Source: Nonomuraea jabiensis (GTDB lineage: Bacteria; Actinomycetota; Actinomycetes; Streptosporangiales; Streptosporangiaceae). From it: a stretch of 64,000 bases of DNA. Where the stretch lies: the NCBI RefSeq assembly GCF_014204795.1, contig NZ_JACHMB010000001.1, forward strand, positions 6,770,501 to 6,834,500, given 5' to 3'. Shown here piece after piece: positions 1 through 7,569 of the stretch; position 1 is the first letter of the stretch; each line of letters starts with the position of its first letter. The position numbers were made by a program, and so were the translations under genes. The notes beneath the pieces are model-generated. The model made no database searches. It was not told the origin of the DNA and saw nothing but the letters and a program-made list of their open reading frames with translations.

Positions 1-747
1 CGGGAACTCCAGGCGCTGGGCGAGCATGTCGGCCTCCAGGCGCTGCAGCCCCGCCGACAGGTCGAGGCCCAGCTCGTCCCGCCACACCGAGCGCGCCCTG
101 CGCAGCGCCGCCAGCGCGTCGCCCTGGCGCCCCAGCCCGTACAGGGCCGTGGCCAGCAGCCGCCAGGCCTCCTCCCGCAGCGGGTACGCCGACGCGTGCG
201 CCTCCAGGTCGGCCACCAGCGACGTCGCCCGGCCCAGCGCGAGGCCGGCCCCGGCCCGGCGCTCGACGGCGATCAGGCGCAGCTCCTCCAGCCTGCCCGC
301 CTCCGTCGCGGCCCAGCTCAGCTCGCCGAACTCGGCCAGCGCCGGCCCCCGCCACAGCCCCAGCGCCGTGTCCATGGCCGCCCACACCCGGCCCGGGTCG
401 CCTTCCGACTTCACCAGGGACTCGAACCGCCACGCGTCCACCTGCTCGGCCGCGGCCCGCAGGGCGTACCCGGGCGGCGCGGAGACCAGCACGCGGGCCT
501 CCTCGCGGGGCGCGCGATCGGGTTCGAGGGCGCGGCGCAGACGGGAGACGTACCCCTGGATGGTGGACAGGGCCTGGGCGGGCGGCGCGCCCGGCCAGAG
601 CTCGTCGATGAGGGTGTTCACGGGCACGGCACGGCCGCCGGCGACGAGCAGGCGCGCGAGCACCGCCCGCTGCCGCTGGCCGCCGAGATCGAGAGGGGCG
701 CCGTCGGCCCAGGCCTGGAACGGTCCCAGCGCGGTGAATGTCAGCAT
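1..747 (-). CDS. SARP/AfsR-type transcriptional regulator with BTAD domain (truncated by window edge)
   Basis: The frame from ATG at 747 is open to the window edge (249 codons), so the C-terminus is missing. Residues 1-95 look like an OmpR-type winged helix, opening MLTFTALGPFQAWADGAPLD and continuing with a conserved tract around TIQGYVSRLRRAL. Residues 100-245 match a bacterial transcriptional activation domain (WRGPALAEF, EAWRLLATALYGLGRQGDAL, near GLDLSAGLQRLE). SARP-family proteins activate secondary-metabolite clusters; longer AfsR-like forms add NB-ARC and TPR parts. Which kind this is cannot be told from the window. It lies downstream of the MFS gene on the same strand with an 85-nt gap. 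The target genes are unknown. Confidence 0.85.
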   Translation of the reverse strand, partial: MLTFTALGPFQAWADGAPLDLGGQRQRAVLARLLVAGGRAVPVNTLIDELWPGAPPAQALSTIQGYVSRLRRALEPDRAPREEARVLVSAPPGYALRAAAEQVDAWRFESLVKSEGDPGRVWAAMDTALGLWRGPALAEFGELSWAATEAGRLEELRLIAVERRAGAGLALGRATSLVADLEAHASAYPLREEAWRLLATALYGLGRQGDALAALRRARSVWRDELGLDLSAGLQRLEADMLAQRLEFP

Positions 748-765
748 GTCAGGCGTAACTTTAGA

Positions 766-816
766 GGGAGACGGTTCTCGGGTATATGGCGAATTCTCCC
801 AAGGTACGCGTCTCCC
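766..816. promoter_or_regulatory. Inverted repeat upstream of the SARP gene
   Basis: GGGAGACG (766-773) is matched by CGTCTCCC (809-816), and a third related element, TTCTCCC, lies at 794-800. The set sits in the 85-nt gap just upstream of the SARP start. It could be an operator for that gene or a weak hairpin after the MFS gene. Low confidence. Confidence 0.25.
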
Positions 817-832
817 GCCACCTGTGACGCCG

Positions 833-2026
833 TCAGCGGCGCCTGATCGCGGGTCCGAGCAGGAGCATGCCCGCCGCCGACAGCACCCCCACCCCGCCGA
901 TCGTGAACCACAGAGCCTGAGAGCCGATCTCCAGCAGCCGCCCGCCGACCAGCGGTGCCAGCACCGCCGCCAGCGACCACGAGAACCCGAACAGCCCCGA
1001 ATACCGCCCCCGCAGCTCGGGCGGCGCCAGCGTGGCCACGACCGCGCCCGGGATGCCGGCCGTGATGACCTCGCCCGCCGTCCACACCACGATCGTCACC
1101 ACCAGCCCGAGGGTGGTCTCGACGAACGCCGTCATCGCGAACCCGAGCGCCATCACCGACAGTCCCAGCGCGAACATGCGGGCGGGGTCCCGGCGTCCCA
1201 GCCACCCCGACACCAGGGGCTGCACGATGACGATCAGGATCCCGTTCAGGGCCATGGCCAGCCCGAACTGCCCGGGCGACAGGCCGACGACCTTCGTCAT
1301 CGCCACCGGCAGCATGGTGAACGTCTGCGAGTAGACCAGCGCGTTCCCCAGCGCCACCAGCGTGAACCCGATCATCACCCGGTCCCGCAGCACCACGCCG
1401 AACCCGCCCGCGGACTCCCGTGCCGCCGGCCTGGTCTCGGGGACGGCCCGCCACACCAGCACGGCGAAGACCACGCCGGACAGCGCGTCGATCCAGAACA
1501 GCCAGAGGAACCCGAGGCTCGCCAGCCAGCCTCCGGCCGTCACGCCGACCGCGTACCCGAGGTTGATCCCCCAGAACAGCAGCCCGTACGCCCGGGGCCG
1601 CTCCTCGGGCGAGACCAGGTCCGCGACGAGGGCGCTGGATGCGGGCCGGTAGACGTCCATCACCAGGCCGAGTACGAGCATCGAGGCCACGATCGCCGGC
1701 AGCGAGGAGCTGTAGCCGAGCGCCAGCATGGTCGCGGCCGTGGCCAGCATCCCGCCCGACAGCGTGGCGCGGCGCCCGATCCGGTCGGTGAGCACCCCCG
1801 CGACCAGCTGCGACAGCAGCGAGCCCACCCCGAACACGCCCATCACCAGGCCCGCCGTCGCAACCGACAGGCCGCGGGCCTGCGTCAGGTAGACGCCGGT
1901 GAAGGGCATGACCATGGTGCCCAGGCGGTTCACCACCGTGCCGCCCCAGAGGGCCCAGAACGCGCGGGGCAGCCCGCCGATCTGGGACCGCAAAAACGAC
2001 TTCCGCTCAAGAGTTGTGCTCGACAC
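833..2026 (-). CDS. MFS transporter (12-TM drug/metabolite efflux type)
   Basis: A 397-residue protein with evenly spaced hydrophobic helices. The loop 2-3 motif is GVLTDRIGRRATLSGG (residues about 77-92), the MFS motif-A signature G-x-x-x-D-R-x-G-R-R. The GTG start at 2026 has only a weak ribosome site. It should be a proton-coupled exporter in the cytoplasmic membrane; the substrate cannot be read from sequence. It is divergent from the ArsR-type gene at 2086, an arrangement often seen where the regulator controls the exporter, so local regulation is inferred. The SARP gene follows 85 nt downstream. Confidence 0.85.
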   Translation of the reverse strand: MSSTTLERKSFLRSQIGGLPRAFWALWGGTVVNRLGTMVMPFTGVYLTQARGLSVATAGLVMGVFGVGSLLSQLVAGVLTDRIGRRATLSGGMLATAATMLALGYSSSLPAIVASMLVLGLVMDVYRPASSALVADLVSPEERPRAYGLLFWGINLGYAVGVTAGGWLASLGFLWLFWIDALSGVVFAVLVWRAVPETRPAARESAGGFGVVLRDRVMIGFTLVALGNALVYSQTFTMLPVAMTKVVGLSPGQFGLAMALNGILIVIVQPLVSGWLGRRDPARMFALGLSVMALGFAMTAFVETTLGLVVTIVVWTAGEVITAGIPGAVVATLAPPELRGRYSGLFGFSWSLAAVLAPLVGGRLLEIGSQALWFTIGGVGVLSAAGMLLLGPAIRRR

Positions 2027-2066
2027 GCCACAAAGCCTGATATGCCGGGTTGGTAGGGGCGAACGA

Positions 2067-2082
2067 TTTAGTGCAGGCTAAA
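2067..2082. promoter_or_regulatory. Candidate operator between MFS and ArsR-type genes
   Basis: TTTAG-N6-CTAAA is a short inverted repeat a few bases upstream of the chosen ArsR-type start (2086), in the shared divergent promoter region. The placement suits an autoregulatory site, but the arms are only 5 bp. Confidence 0.3.
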
Positions 2083-2085
2083 AGC

Positions 2086-3048
2086 ATGGCTGTCGAGTGG
2101 ATGCTGAGGCCGGAGGACGTGGCCAGGATCCGGTTCGCGTTCTCGCCGATGTGGGAGCTGGTCGCCAGCCTGCGCACCCTGCAGGGGCCGGCCAGGCAGT
2201 CGATCCACCTGCCCTGGCTCAAGGCCGTGCGGCCCCGCCTGGCGGGGCTCGACCTGGCCGAGCTGTTCGCGCTCGTGCCCGCCGGCGGCTACATCGCCGA
2301 CTTCATCACGCCGCCGCCCGACACGCCGATGCCGGAGTTCGCCGCCGAGCTGGAGCGGGTCAGGAGCGCGGATCCCGAACGGGCCCGCGTGGAGGCGGCC
2401 AAGATCGTGGGGACCGACCGGGCGGTGCTGGAGCGGTTCATGGCCGACCCCGAGGCGGGCGTGGCCAGGGTCGCCGCCACGCTGGAGGCGTACTGGGAGG
2501 CGTGCTTCGCGGAGTACTGGCCCCGCGTGTACGGGCTGCTGGAACGCGACGTGCTGCGCCGGTCGCGGCAGCTGGCCCAGGGCGGGGCGCGCGAGCTGTT
2601 CGCCGCGCTCGATCCGGCCGTGGTGTGGACGGGGGAGCGGCTGCTCATCGACCGGCCGTGGTGCGAGGCGGGCGGCCTGCACGGCGACGGGCTGGTGCTG
2701 GTGCCCAGCGCGTTCTGGGGGCCGGCCGTGGCGGTGATGACGGCGCCGTACCAGTCGACGCTGGTCTACCCCGTGCTCGGCGTTGGCACGCTGTGGGAGC
2801 AGGGCCCGCCGCCCGCGCCCGGCGCGCTCGCCGCGCTGATCGGCCGGAGCCGGGCGCAGATCCTGCTCGCCCTCGCCGAGCCCGCCACGACCTCGGCCCT
2901 GGCCGCGCGCATGGCGCTCACGCCCGGCGCGGTCAGCCAGCACCTCGGGGTGCTCAGCGGCGGCGGGCTCACGGTGGGGATGCGGGTCGGCAAGCAGGTC
3001 GTCTACCGCCGCACCCCCACGGGTGACACGCTCGCGGGTCACGCGTAG
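2086..3048 (+). CDS. ArsR-family winged-helix regulator with N-terminal DUF5937-like domain
   Basis: The ATG at 2086 gives 320 residues (MAVEWMLRPEDVARIRFAFS). A TTG at 2050 would add 12 residues with no better ribosome site. The first 230 residues resemble the DUF5937 sensor region found in some actinobacterial ArsR proteins. The last 90 form the helix-turn-helix, with ILLALAEPATTSALAARMAL and then TPGAVSQHLGVLSGGGLT as recognition helix. No cysteine metal-binding box is seen, so the ligand is probably not a metal (inference). It is divergent from the MFS exporter and probably represses it. Its 3' end overlaps the convergent terpene synthase by 10 nt. Confidence 0.8.
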   Translation: MAVEWMLRPEDVARIRFAFSPMWELVASLRTLQGPARQSIHLPWLKAVRPRLAGLDLAELFALVPAGGYIADFITPPPDTPMPEFAAELERVRSADPERARVEAAKIVGTDRAVLERFMADPEAGVARVAATLEAYWEACFAEYWPRVYGLLERDVLRRSRQLAQGGARELFAALDPAVVWTGERLLIDRPWCEAGGLHGDGLVLVPSAFWGPAVAVMTAPYQSTLVYPVLGVGTLWEQGPPPAPGALAALIGRSRAQILLALAEPATTSALAARMALTPGAVSQHLGVLSGGGLTVGMRVGKQVVYRRTPTGDTLAGHA

Positions 3049-4121
3049 CGCTTGGACTCCAGCAGCCAGTCGAGGTGGGCGCGCGGCGCCGCCAGGTACG
3101 CGCAGGCGACCTTGCTGACGTCTCTCGCCTCCTTCGGCTCCAGATCCTCCAGCGGCAGCCGCCTGGCGGCCTTGTGCATGTCCTGGCAGCGCGCGGCGAT
3201 CCGGTCGAGCACCCAGGCCGTCGCCTCCCGCTCGCCCAGCCCGAGCTGGCGCATCGCGAGCACCACGAAGTTGTGCACGTCGCCGCGCTCCTTCGGCCGG
3301 GAGGCCACGTCGTTGCACCACGCCGTGACGTCGCTGCACGCGCTCACCAGCTGCTGCCACGGCTCGCACTCGTGCACCCACGCGGGCACCTCGACCCGCA
3401 GGCATGGCTCGACCAGGTCATAGAGGTACGGCCCCACGGTGCCCCTGCGCAGCGCCGGATACTCCTCCAGCGTCGGCATCCGGCCCGCCGCCCGGTTGTC
3501 GGCCTCGGTACGGCACGCGTCGTGCTGGCGCCGCAACCCGACCGCGAACCTGGCCCGCCACCGGTCGCTCATCCGCGCGCTCGTCACCCGCCACAGGTCC
3601 GCGAACGCCGCCTCCAGCGGATGCCGGGCCGCGCCCCTGAGCATGCCGTCGAAGATGTCCAGCGGGCACGAGCCCTCGTCCAGCTCGTCGTCCAGGTGGA
3701 ACAGCCACGTCAGCCACTGCGCGAACAGCGCCGCCGCGGCCGCGTCGAACTCCGCGAACGCCCGGCCCGCCATCCGGTGGTAGCCCACGCCCGGGGCGGC
3801 CCGCAGCCCGGTCCTCCTGGCCCAGTCGATGACCGCGGCCTCGATCGCGTACACGGCCGGGTGCATCCGGCACGGGGCCGCCATCGCGGGCACCCGCTCG
3901 GTGAGCGGCAGCAGCGCCATCGCCGCCGAGCCACCCCTGCGCGGCAGCGGCAGCACCGAGGTCAGGGCCGAACGCAGCGCGGTACGCACCGTCGCGAACA
4001 CGGTGGTGCCCCCGGTGGTGTTCACGGTGGTGTTCACAGTGCTCTTCCCGGTGCTCTTCACGGTGCTCTTCACAGCGGTCTCCGCAGCGGTCTTCACGCC
4101 GGTCCTCACGCCCGCCTTCAC
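3039..4121 (-). CDS. Class I terpene synthase with repetitive N-terminal extension
   Basis: A 360-residue protein if started at the GTG at 4121, which overlaps the EF-hand stop (GTGA). Metal-binding motif 1 is DDELD at residues 144-148. The pyrophosphate-sensor arginine lies in LRRGTVG (224-230). The NSE motif is NDVASRPKE at 270-278, and the C-terminal RY pair is 358-359. All catalytic elements are therefore present, and it should ionise a prenyl diphosphate with Mg2+ and cyclise it; the product is unknown. Residues 1-56 are a four-residue repeat that bacterial enzymes normally lack. An internal ATG near 3920 (MALLPLTERV) would give a normal-length enzyme without it. No prenyl-diphosphate synthase or P450 is adjacent. 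Confidence 0.88.
   Translation of the reverse strand: MKAGVRTGVKTAAETAVKSTVKSTGKSTVNTTVNTTGGTTVFATVRTALRSALTSVLPLPRRGGSAAMALLPLTERVPAMAAPCRMHPAVYAIEAAVIDWARRTGLRAAPGVGYHRMAGRAFAEFDAAAAALFAQWLTWLFHLDDELDEGSCPLDIFDGMLRGAARHPLEAAFADLWRVTSARMSDRWRARFAVGLRRQHDACRTEADNRAAGRMPTLEEYPALRRGTVGPYLYDLVEPCLRVEVPAWVHECEPWQQLVSACSDVTAWCNDVASRPKERGDVHNFVVLAMRQLGLGEREATAWVLDRIAARCQDMHKAARRLPLEDLEPKEARDVSKVACAYLAAPRAHLDWLLESKRYA
3954..4121 (-). repeat. Tandem 12-nt repeat, 14 units, coding for a tetrapeptide repeat
   Basis: Read on the minus strand from 4121, the sequence falls into consecutive 12-nt units. The purest are GTGAAGAGCACC (twice) and GTGAACACCACC (twice); outer units are degenerate. In frame these encode VKAG, VRTG, VKTA, AETA, VKST, VKST, GKST, VNTT, VNTT, GGTT, VFAT, VRTA, LRSA, LTSV. 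Eight of the units begin with GTG, so several in-frame starts are possible. Confidence 0.9.
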
Positions 4122-4663
4122 AGCGGGCCGAAGAGCCAGTTGCCCGCGGCGCTGGGGTCCTCGCCGCGGTAGTAGTCGGAGGCGGCCAGGACCAGCTCGT
4201 CCACGGTGAGCGTGCCCCTGCCCGAGCGGTCGAGGCGGTCGAAGGCCGCGTCGACGTCGTCGTAGGCCACGCCGAACGCGCTCAGCAACGTGCGGAACTC
4301 GCCCGGGCCGATCTCCCCGTCGCCGTCGCCGTCGCACAGTTCGGCGACCGCCACCGTCGCGGGCCTGAACACCGTGTCGTACTGGTCGCCCGTCACGAAC
4401 GCCGCCACCATCCCGTCACGGAAGTCCGGGCGCGCGATCCCGAAGTCGATGTCGCGCTCGAGCGCCTTCGACAGGGCCGACCAGATCTGGTCGAAGCCGT
4501 CGACGAGGCTGGCCCCGGTGACCGAGGTGGGGGACTCCCCGAAGCCCACCAGGATGCGGGCGCCCAGACCCAGCAGGTCCTCCCGCTCGACGACACCGTT
4601 GCCGCTCGCGTCGATGTGGTCGAATGCCCGATCTAGCTTGTGATTGAGCAGGTCGATAGCCAC
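4118..4663 (-). CDS. EF-hand calcium-binding protein (calerythrin-like)
   Basis: I start at the GTG at 4663 because GGGGGAGG lies 5 nt before it; a GTG at 4696 would add 11 residues with no ribosome site. The product has 181 residues. EF loop 1 is DASGNGVVERED (18-29). A strong loop near residue 110 is DGDGDGEIGPGE, and a weaker one follows as DRSGRGTLTVDE. The second hand of the four-hand fold (around DIDFGIARPDF) has lost its ligands. Calerythrin-type proteins are cytosolic Ca2+ buffers or sensors of actinomycetes. Its stop overlaps the terpene synthase start, so the two are almost certainly co-translated. A functional link between Ca2+ and terpene formation is inference. Confidence 0.85.
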   Translation of the reverse strand: MAIDLLNHKLDRAFDHIDASGNGVVEREDLLGLGARILVGFGESPTSVTGASLVDGFDQIWSALSKALERDIDFGIARPDFRDGMVAAFVTGDQYDTVFRPATVAVAELCDGDGDGEIGPGEFRTLLSAFGVAYDDVDAAFDRLDRSGRGTLTVDELVLAASDYYRGEDPSAAGNWLFGPL

Positions 4664-4747
4664 CAATGCCTCCCCCGAGACTGACTGCGTGATCACAGTA
4701 AGCTCGGGGCGGGGCCTTTGTCAGCGAGGCTCGCACCGGCACCCCGC

Positions 4748-4763
4748 GTAACGTGTGCGAAAC
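4748..4763 (+). promoter_or_regulatory. GlnR half-box upstream of glnA2
   Basis: GTAAC-GTGTGC-GAAAC fits the GlnR a-b site gTnAC-n6-GaAAC and differs by one base from the first half of the complete glnA box at 26935-26972. It ends 54 nt before the glnA2 start and also lies upstream of the divergent EF-hand gene. A second half-box is not seen in phase on either side. Confidence 0.5.
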
Positions 4764-4817
4764 ACGGGCGCGGCATGCTGGTAGCTGGACGTGTACTGAC
4801 AGATAGAGGGGACGCAA

Positions 4818-6179
4818 GTGGACCGCCAGCAGGAGTTCGTGCTCCGCACGCTCGAGGAACGCGACATCCGGTTCATCCGGCTGTGGTTCACTGACGTGCT
4901 CGGTTTCCTCAAGTCAGTGGCCATCGCACCGGCCGAGCTCGAAGGCGCGTTCGCCGAGGGCATCGGTTTCGACGGCTCGGCCATCGAGGGTTTCGCGCGT
5001 GTCTACGAGTCCGACATGCTCGCCAAGCCCGACCCGGCCACGTTCCAGATCCTGCCCTGGCGCAGCGAGACGCCGGGCGCGGGCCGCATCTTCTGCGACA
5101 TTCTGATGCCGGACGGCTCGCCGTCGCACGCCGACCCGCGCTGGGTGCTCAAGCGCACGCTCGCCAAGTGCGCCGACATGGGCTTCACCTTCTACACCCA
5201 CCCGGAGATCGAGTTCTTCCTGCTGAAGAACCGTCCCGAGGCCGGCCAGCGGCCCGAGCCGATCGACTCCGGCGGCTACTTCGACCACACGCCGCACAGC
5301 GCGGGCCATGACTTCAGGCGCCAGGCGGTGCTGATGCTGGAGTCGATGGGCATCTCGGTGGAGTTCAGCCACCACGAGGGCGCCCCCGGCCAGCAGGAGA
5401 TCGACCTGCGCTACGCCGACGCGCTGACCACGGCCGACAACATCATGACCTTCCGGCTGGTCATGAAGGAGGTGGCCCTGGAGCAGGGCATCTGGGCCTC
5501 CTTCATGCCCAAGCCGTTCACCGAGCACCCCGGCTCCGGCATGCACACCCACATGTCGCTGTTCGAGGGCGACCGCAACGCCTTCTACGAGGCCGGGTCC
5601 GAATACCGGCTGTCCAAGATCGGCCGCTCGTTCATCGCCGGGCTGCTCAAGCACGCCGCCGAGATCACCGCCATCACCAACCAGTGGGTCAACTCCTACA
5701 AGCGGCTCTGGGGCGGCGCGGAGGCCATCGCGGGGCAGGGCGGCGAGGCGCCCTCCTACGTGTGCTGGGGCCACAACAACCGCTCCGCCCTGGTCCGGGT
5801 GCCGATGTACAAGCCGCACAAGGGCGGCTCGACGCGGATCGAGTTCAGGTCGCTCGACTCGGCGTGCAACCCGTACCTCGCCTTCGCGCTGATCCTGGCC
5901 GCCGGTCTGAAGGGCATCGAGGAGAGCTACGAGCTGCCCGCCGCCGCCGAGGACAACGTGTGGACGCTGACCAGCGCCGAGCGGCGGGCCCTCGGCATCC
6001 AGCCGCTGCCCGGCTCCCTCAACGACGCCATCGCGGTGATGGAGCAGAGCGAGCTGGTGGCCGAGACGCTCGGGGAGCACGTCTTCGACTTCTTCCTGCG
6101 CAACAAGCGCGCGGAGTGGCGCGAATACCGGCGGCACGTCACCGAGTTCGAGCTCGGCCGCTACCTGCCGGTGCTCTAG
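4818..6179 (+). CDS. glnA2: Glutamine synthetase-like ligase, GlnA2 type
   Basis: A 453-residue GSI-fold enzyme. The N-terminal beta-grasp part includes FIRLWFTDVLGFLKSVAI, and the catalytic part has the metal and glutamate-binding sequences HPEIEFFLLKN, HHEGAPGQQEIDLRY, GSGMHTHMSL and IEFRSLDSACNPYLAF. The GTG start at 4818 has GAGGGG 7 nt upstream. The length and N-terminus match actinobacterial GlnA2. S. coelicolor GlnA2 has been reported to gamma-glutamylate polyamines rather than ammonia, so the substrate here may be a polyamine. The adenylylation tyrosine region reads DNVWTLTSAE, with tryptophan where classical GlnA has tyrosine, so GlnE should not modify it. A GlnR half-box lies at 4748. 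Confidence 0.9.
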   Translation: MDRQQEFVLRTLEERDIRFIRLWFTDVLGFLKSVAIAPAELEGAFAEGIGFDGSAIEGFARVYESDMLAKPDPATFQILPWRSETPGAGRIFCDILMPDGSPSHADPRWVLKRTLAKCADMGFTFYTHPEIEFFLLKNRPEAGQRPEPIDSGGYFDHTPHSAGHDFRRQAVLMLESMGISVEFSHHEGAPGQQEIDLRYADALTTADNIMTFRLVMKEVALEQGIWASFMPKPFTEHPGSGMHTHMSLFEGDRNAFYEAGSEYRLSKIGRSFIAGLLKHAAEITAITNQWVNSYKRLWGGAEAIAGQGGEAPSYVCWGHNNRSALVRVPMYKPHKGGSTRIEFRSLDSACNPYLAFALILAAGLKGIEESYELPAAAEDNVWTLTSAERRALGIQPLPGSLNDAIAVMEQSELVAETLGEHVFDFFLRNKRAEWREYRRHVTEFELGRYLPVL

Positions 6180-6526
6180 ACGCCTGCCTGAAACTCGCGG
6201 ACCTCGATGGGCAGCAGGGCCACGGCCTCTGCCAGCTTGCGCGCCCATTCCAGGGCCGCCTCCATGTCGGGGGCCTGGATGATCGTGAAACCGCCGACGT
6301 GCTCCTTGCCCTCCGCGTAGGGGCCGTCGGTGGTGAGCGGCTCGCCGTCGCGCATCCGCACCACCCGGGCGTCGGAGGGTGGCCGGAGCGCGCCTGAGAA
6401 GACCCAGACGCCCGCGTCCCGCATCTCCTGCTCGACGGCGCCGAGGTCGCGGATGATCGGGTCCAGGATCTCGGGCGCGGGCGGGGGCCCGTCGGGCTGC
6501 TGCATGCTGAGCACGTACTGCTTCAT
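6176..6526 (-). CDS. YciI-like (YCII/DGPF domain) protein
   Basis: A 116-residue single-domain protein started at the ATG at 6526 (MKQYVLSMQQPDGPPP), preceded by GGAAAGGAAGG on the minus strand. The DGPF-type signature is LTTDGPYAEGKEHVGGFTII (residues about 65-84), followed by DMEAALEWARKL. The family has a ferredoxin-like alpha/beta barrel; its reaction is mostly unknown, and in actinomycetes members often sit beside ECF sigma-factor genes. No sigma gene is present here. The 3' end overlaps the glnA2 stop on the opposite strand by 4 nt. Confidence 0.85.
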   Translation of the reverse strand: MKQYVLSMQQPDGPPPAPEILDPIIRDLGAVEQEMRDAGVWVFSGALRPPSDARVVRMRDGEPLTTDGPYAEGKEHVGGFTIIQAPDMEAALEWARKLAEAVALLPIEVREFQAGV

Positions 6527-6595
6527 GTGACCTTCCTTTCCGTCACCTCTCACACGAACGCGGTGCGGCCGTATCGACATCCGGCGCGGAAATTC

Positions 6596-7186
6596 TCATC
6601 GCGTGGGCGTCGGCGTCCGGTCGAACGCGATCTCCTGGAGCAGCCCGGCCTGGACCCGGTCGACGATGAACGCGCCGGCGGCGGGCCCGGGATCGCCGGA
6701 CTTCACCCTGGCCGACAGGCTCTCCCACCTGCGCTGATGGCGCGCGAACGTCCTGGGCGCGACCACCCGGCCCCGGGCCACCTGCCCCGCCAGCGCCTCC
6801 TCCGCAGGCGCGTCGAGCAGGAGCAGGTGGAAGCTCGCGCGGTGCCTGCGGGCCAGCCAGGCGAAACCCCGCAGCACGTACGGCGCGCAGCCCCGGTTGT
6901 GGGCGATGATCGAGTGCCCCAGGGCCAGGGCGCGGCGGATGCGGCTCAGGTGGGTGACGAAGACCACGGCGCGGCGCAACGGGCCGGGGGCCCAGCCGAG
7001 CCGCTCGTTCCAGTGCTGCTTGGACTGGTAGGTGTCGATCACCACGACCGTGCCGACGGTGACGGGCAGGCTCTCCGCGCCGTGCAGCCCGTACAGGCGC
7101 CGCAGCAGCGTGGTCTTCCCCGCGCCCGGCAGCCCCGTCAAGATGACCAGCGACCCCGACGGAAACCGCAACCTCGCCGCCTGCAC
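6596..7186 (-). CDS. P-loop ATPase/kinase-like protein
   Basis: 196 residues. The Walker A motif GLPGAGKTTLLRRLYG lies near residues 18-33. Two beta-strand plus acidic segments follow: VGTVVVIDTYQSKQHW and later FHLLLLDAPAEEAL. Size and layout resemble AAA_33/zeta-toxin-like small-molecule or nucleoside kinases. No antitoxin partner is seen. It is alone, with 69 nt to the YciI-like gene on the same strand. The substrate is not recognised; assignment to a kinase rather than another P-loop NTPase is tentative. Confidence 0.75.
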   Translation of the reverse strand: MQAARLRFPSGSLVILTGLPGAGKTTLLRRLYGLHGAESLPVTVGTVVVIDTYQSKQHWNERLGWAPGPLRRAVVFVTHLSRIRRALALGHSIIAHNRGCAPYVLRGFAWLARRHRASFHLLLLDAPAEEALAGQVARGRVVAPRTFARHQRRWESLSARVKSGDPGPAAGAFIVDRVQAGLLQEIAFDRTPTPTR

Positions 7187-7312
7187 AGATCCACCCCCAC
7201 TTCTGTCGTGTTGCTTACAGCTTCGCCAAGGTTGGCCCCGGACGCGCGCTTCGGATCGTCGGTTTGGTCACGGGGCGAGGGAAACCCGGGATAGGGTAAA
7301 GGGAACGCCTTG

Positions 7313-7353
7313 ATCGGCCTCACTTCAGGGAAGCCTGGAGTGGGGCCGATTTT
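7313..7353 (+). terminator. Terminator-like hairpin with no known upstream plus-strand gene
   Basis: ATCGGCCTCACTTCAGG (7313-7329) pairs throughout with CCTGGAGTGGGGCCGAT (7334-7350), allowing two G-U pairs, across a GAAG loop, and is followed by TTTTC. The run of T is on the plus strand, yet the nearest upstream gene is on the minus strand. It may end a small RNA or act as leader attenuator for the gene at 7570. Confidence 0.5.
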
Positions 7354-7519
7354 CGTTGCTTCTAACCTCCGAGTCACATCCCGGCGATGTGTGACGCATA
7401 GCGTGCTGGTGGGCGGGAAGTTTCGGGCCCCTTCGAGGCGTTATGTGGTGGTGTCGATCAGCCTCAGGACCCCGGAGATCTGGTGAAACCGGGCGTCCAG
7501 TAAAATCGGCCTGCTTCTA

Positions 7520-7549
7520 TTGACATTTCTGGACTTGTCGCCGTATGTG
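7520..7549 (+). promoter_or_regulatory. Promoter-like sequence for the thioesterase gene
   Basis: TTGACA at 7520-7525 is followed after 18 nt by TATGTG at 7544-7549. GGAGGG and the ATG at 7570 come next, giving a very short leader. Confidence 0.4.
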
Positions 7550-7569
7550 GCGATATTGGAGGGTGTGGC

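Larger units (their letters stand above)
7187..7569. other. 383-nt intergenic region with hairpin and promoter-like elements
   Basis: No convincing gene is seen. It holds a long hairpin followed by a T-run (7313-7353), a GTCACATC-N5-GATGTGTGAC imperfect palindrome (7373-7395) and a promoter-like pair before the thioesterase gene (7520-7549). Confidence 0.7.

Noticed and set aside
26..2056. Long plus-strand open frame of 676 codons
   Set aside because: It is antisense to the SARP and MFS genes, has Arg/Ala/Ser-biased composition and no domain pattern; such frames are common in very GC-rich DNA.
7373..7395. Crp-like site GTCACATC-N5-GATGTGTGAC
   Set aside because: The orientation is opposite to the Crp consensus (TGTGA-N6-TCACA), and arms differ in length. 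No function can be assigned.
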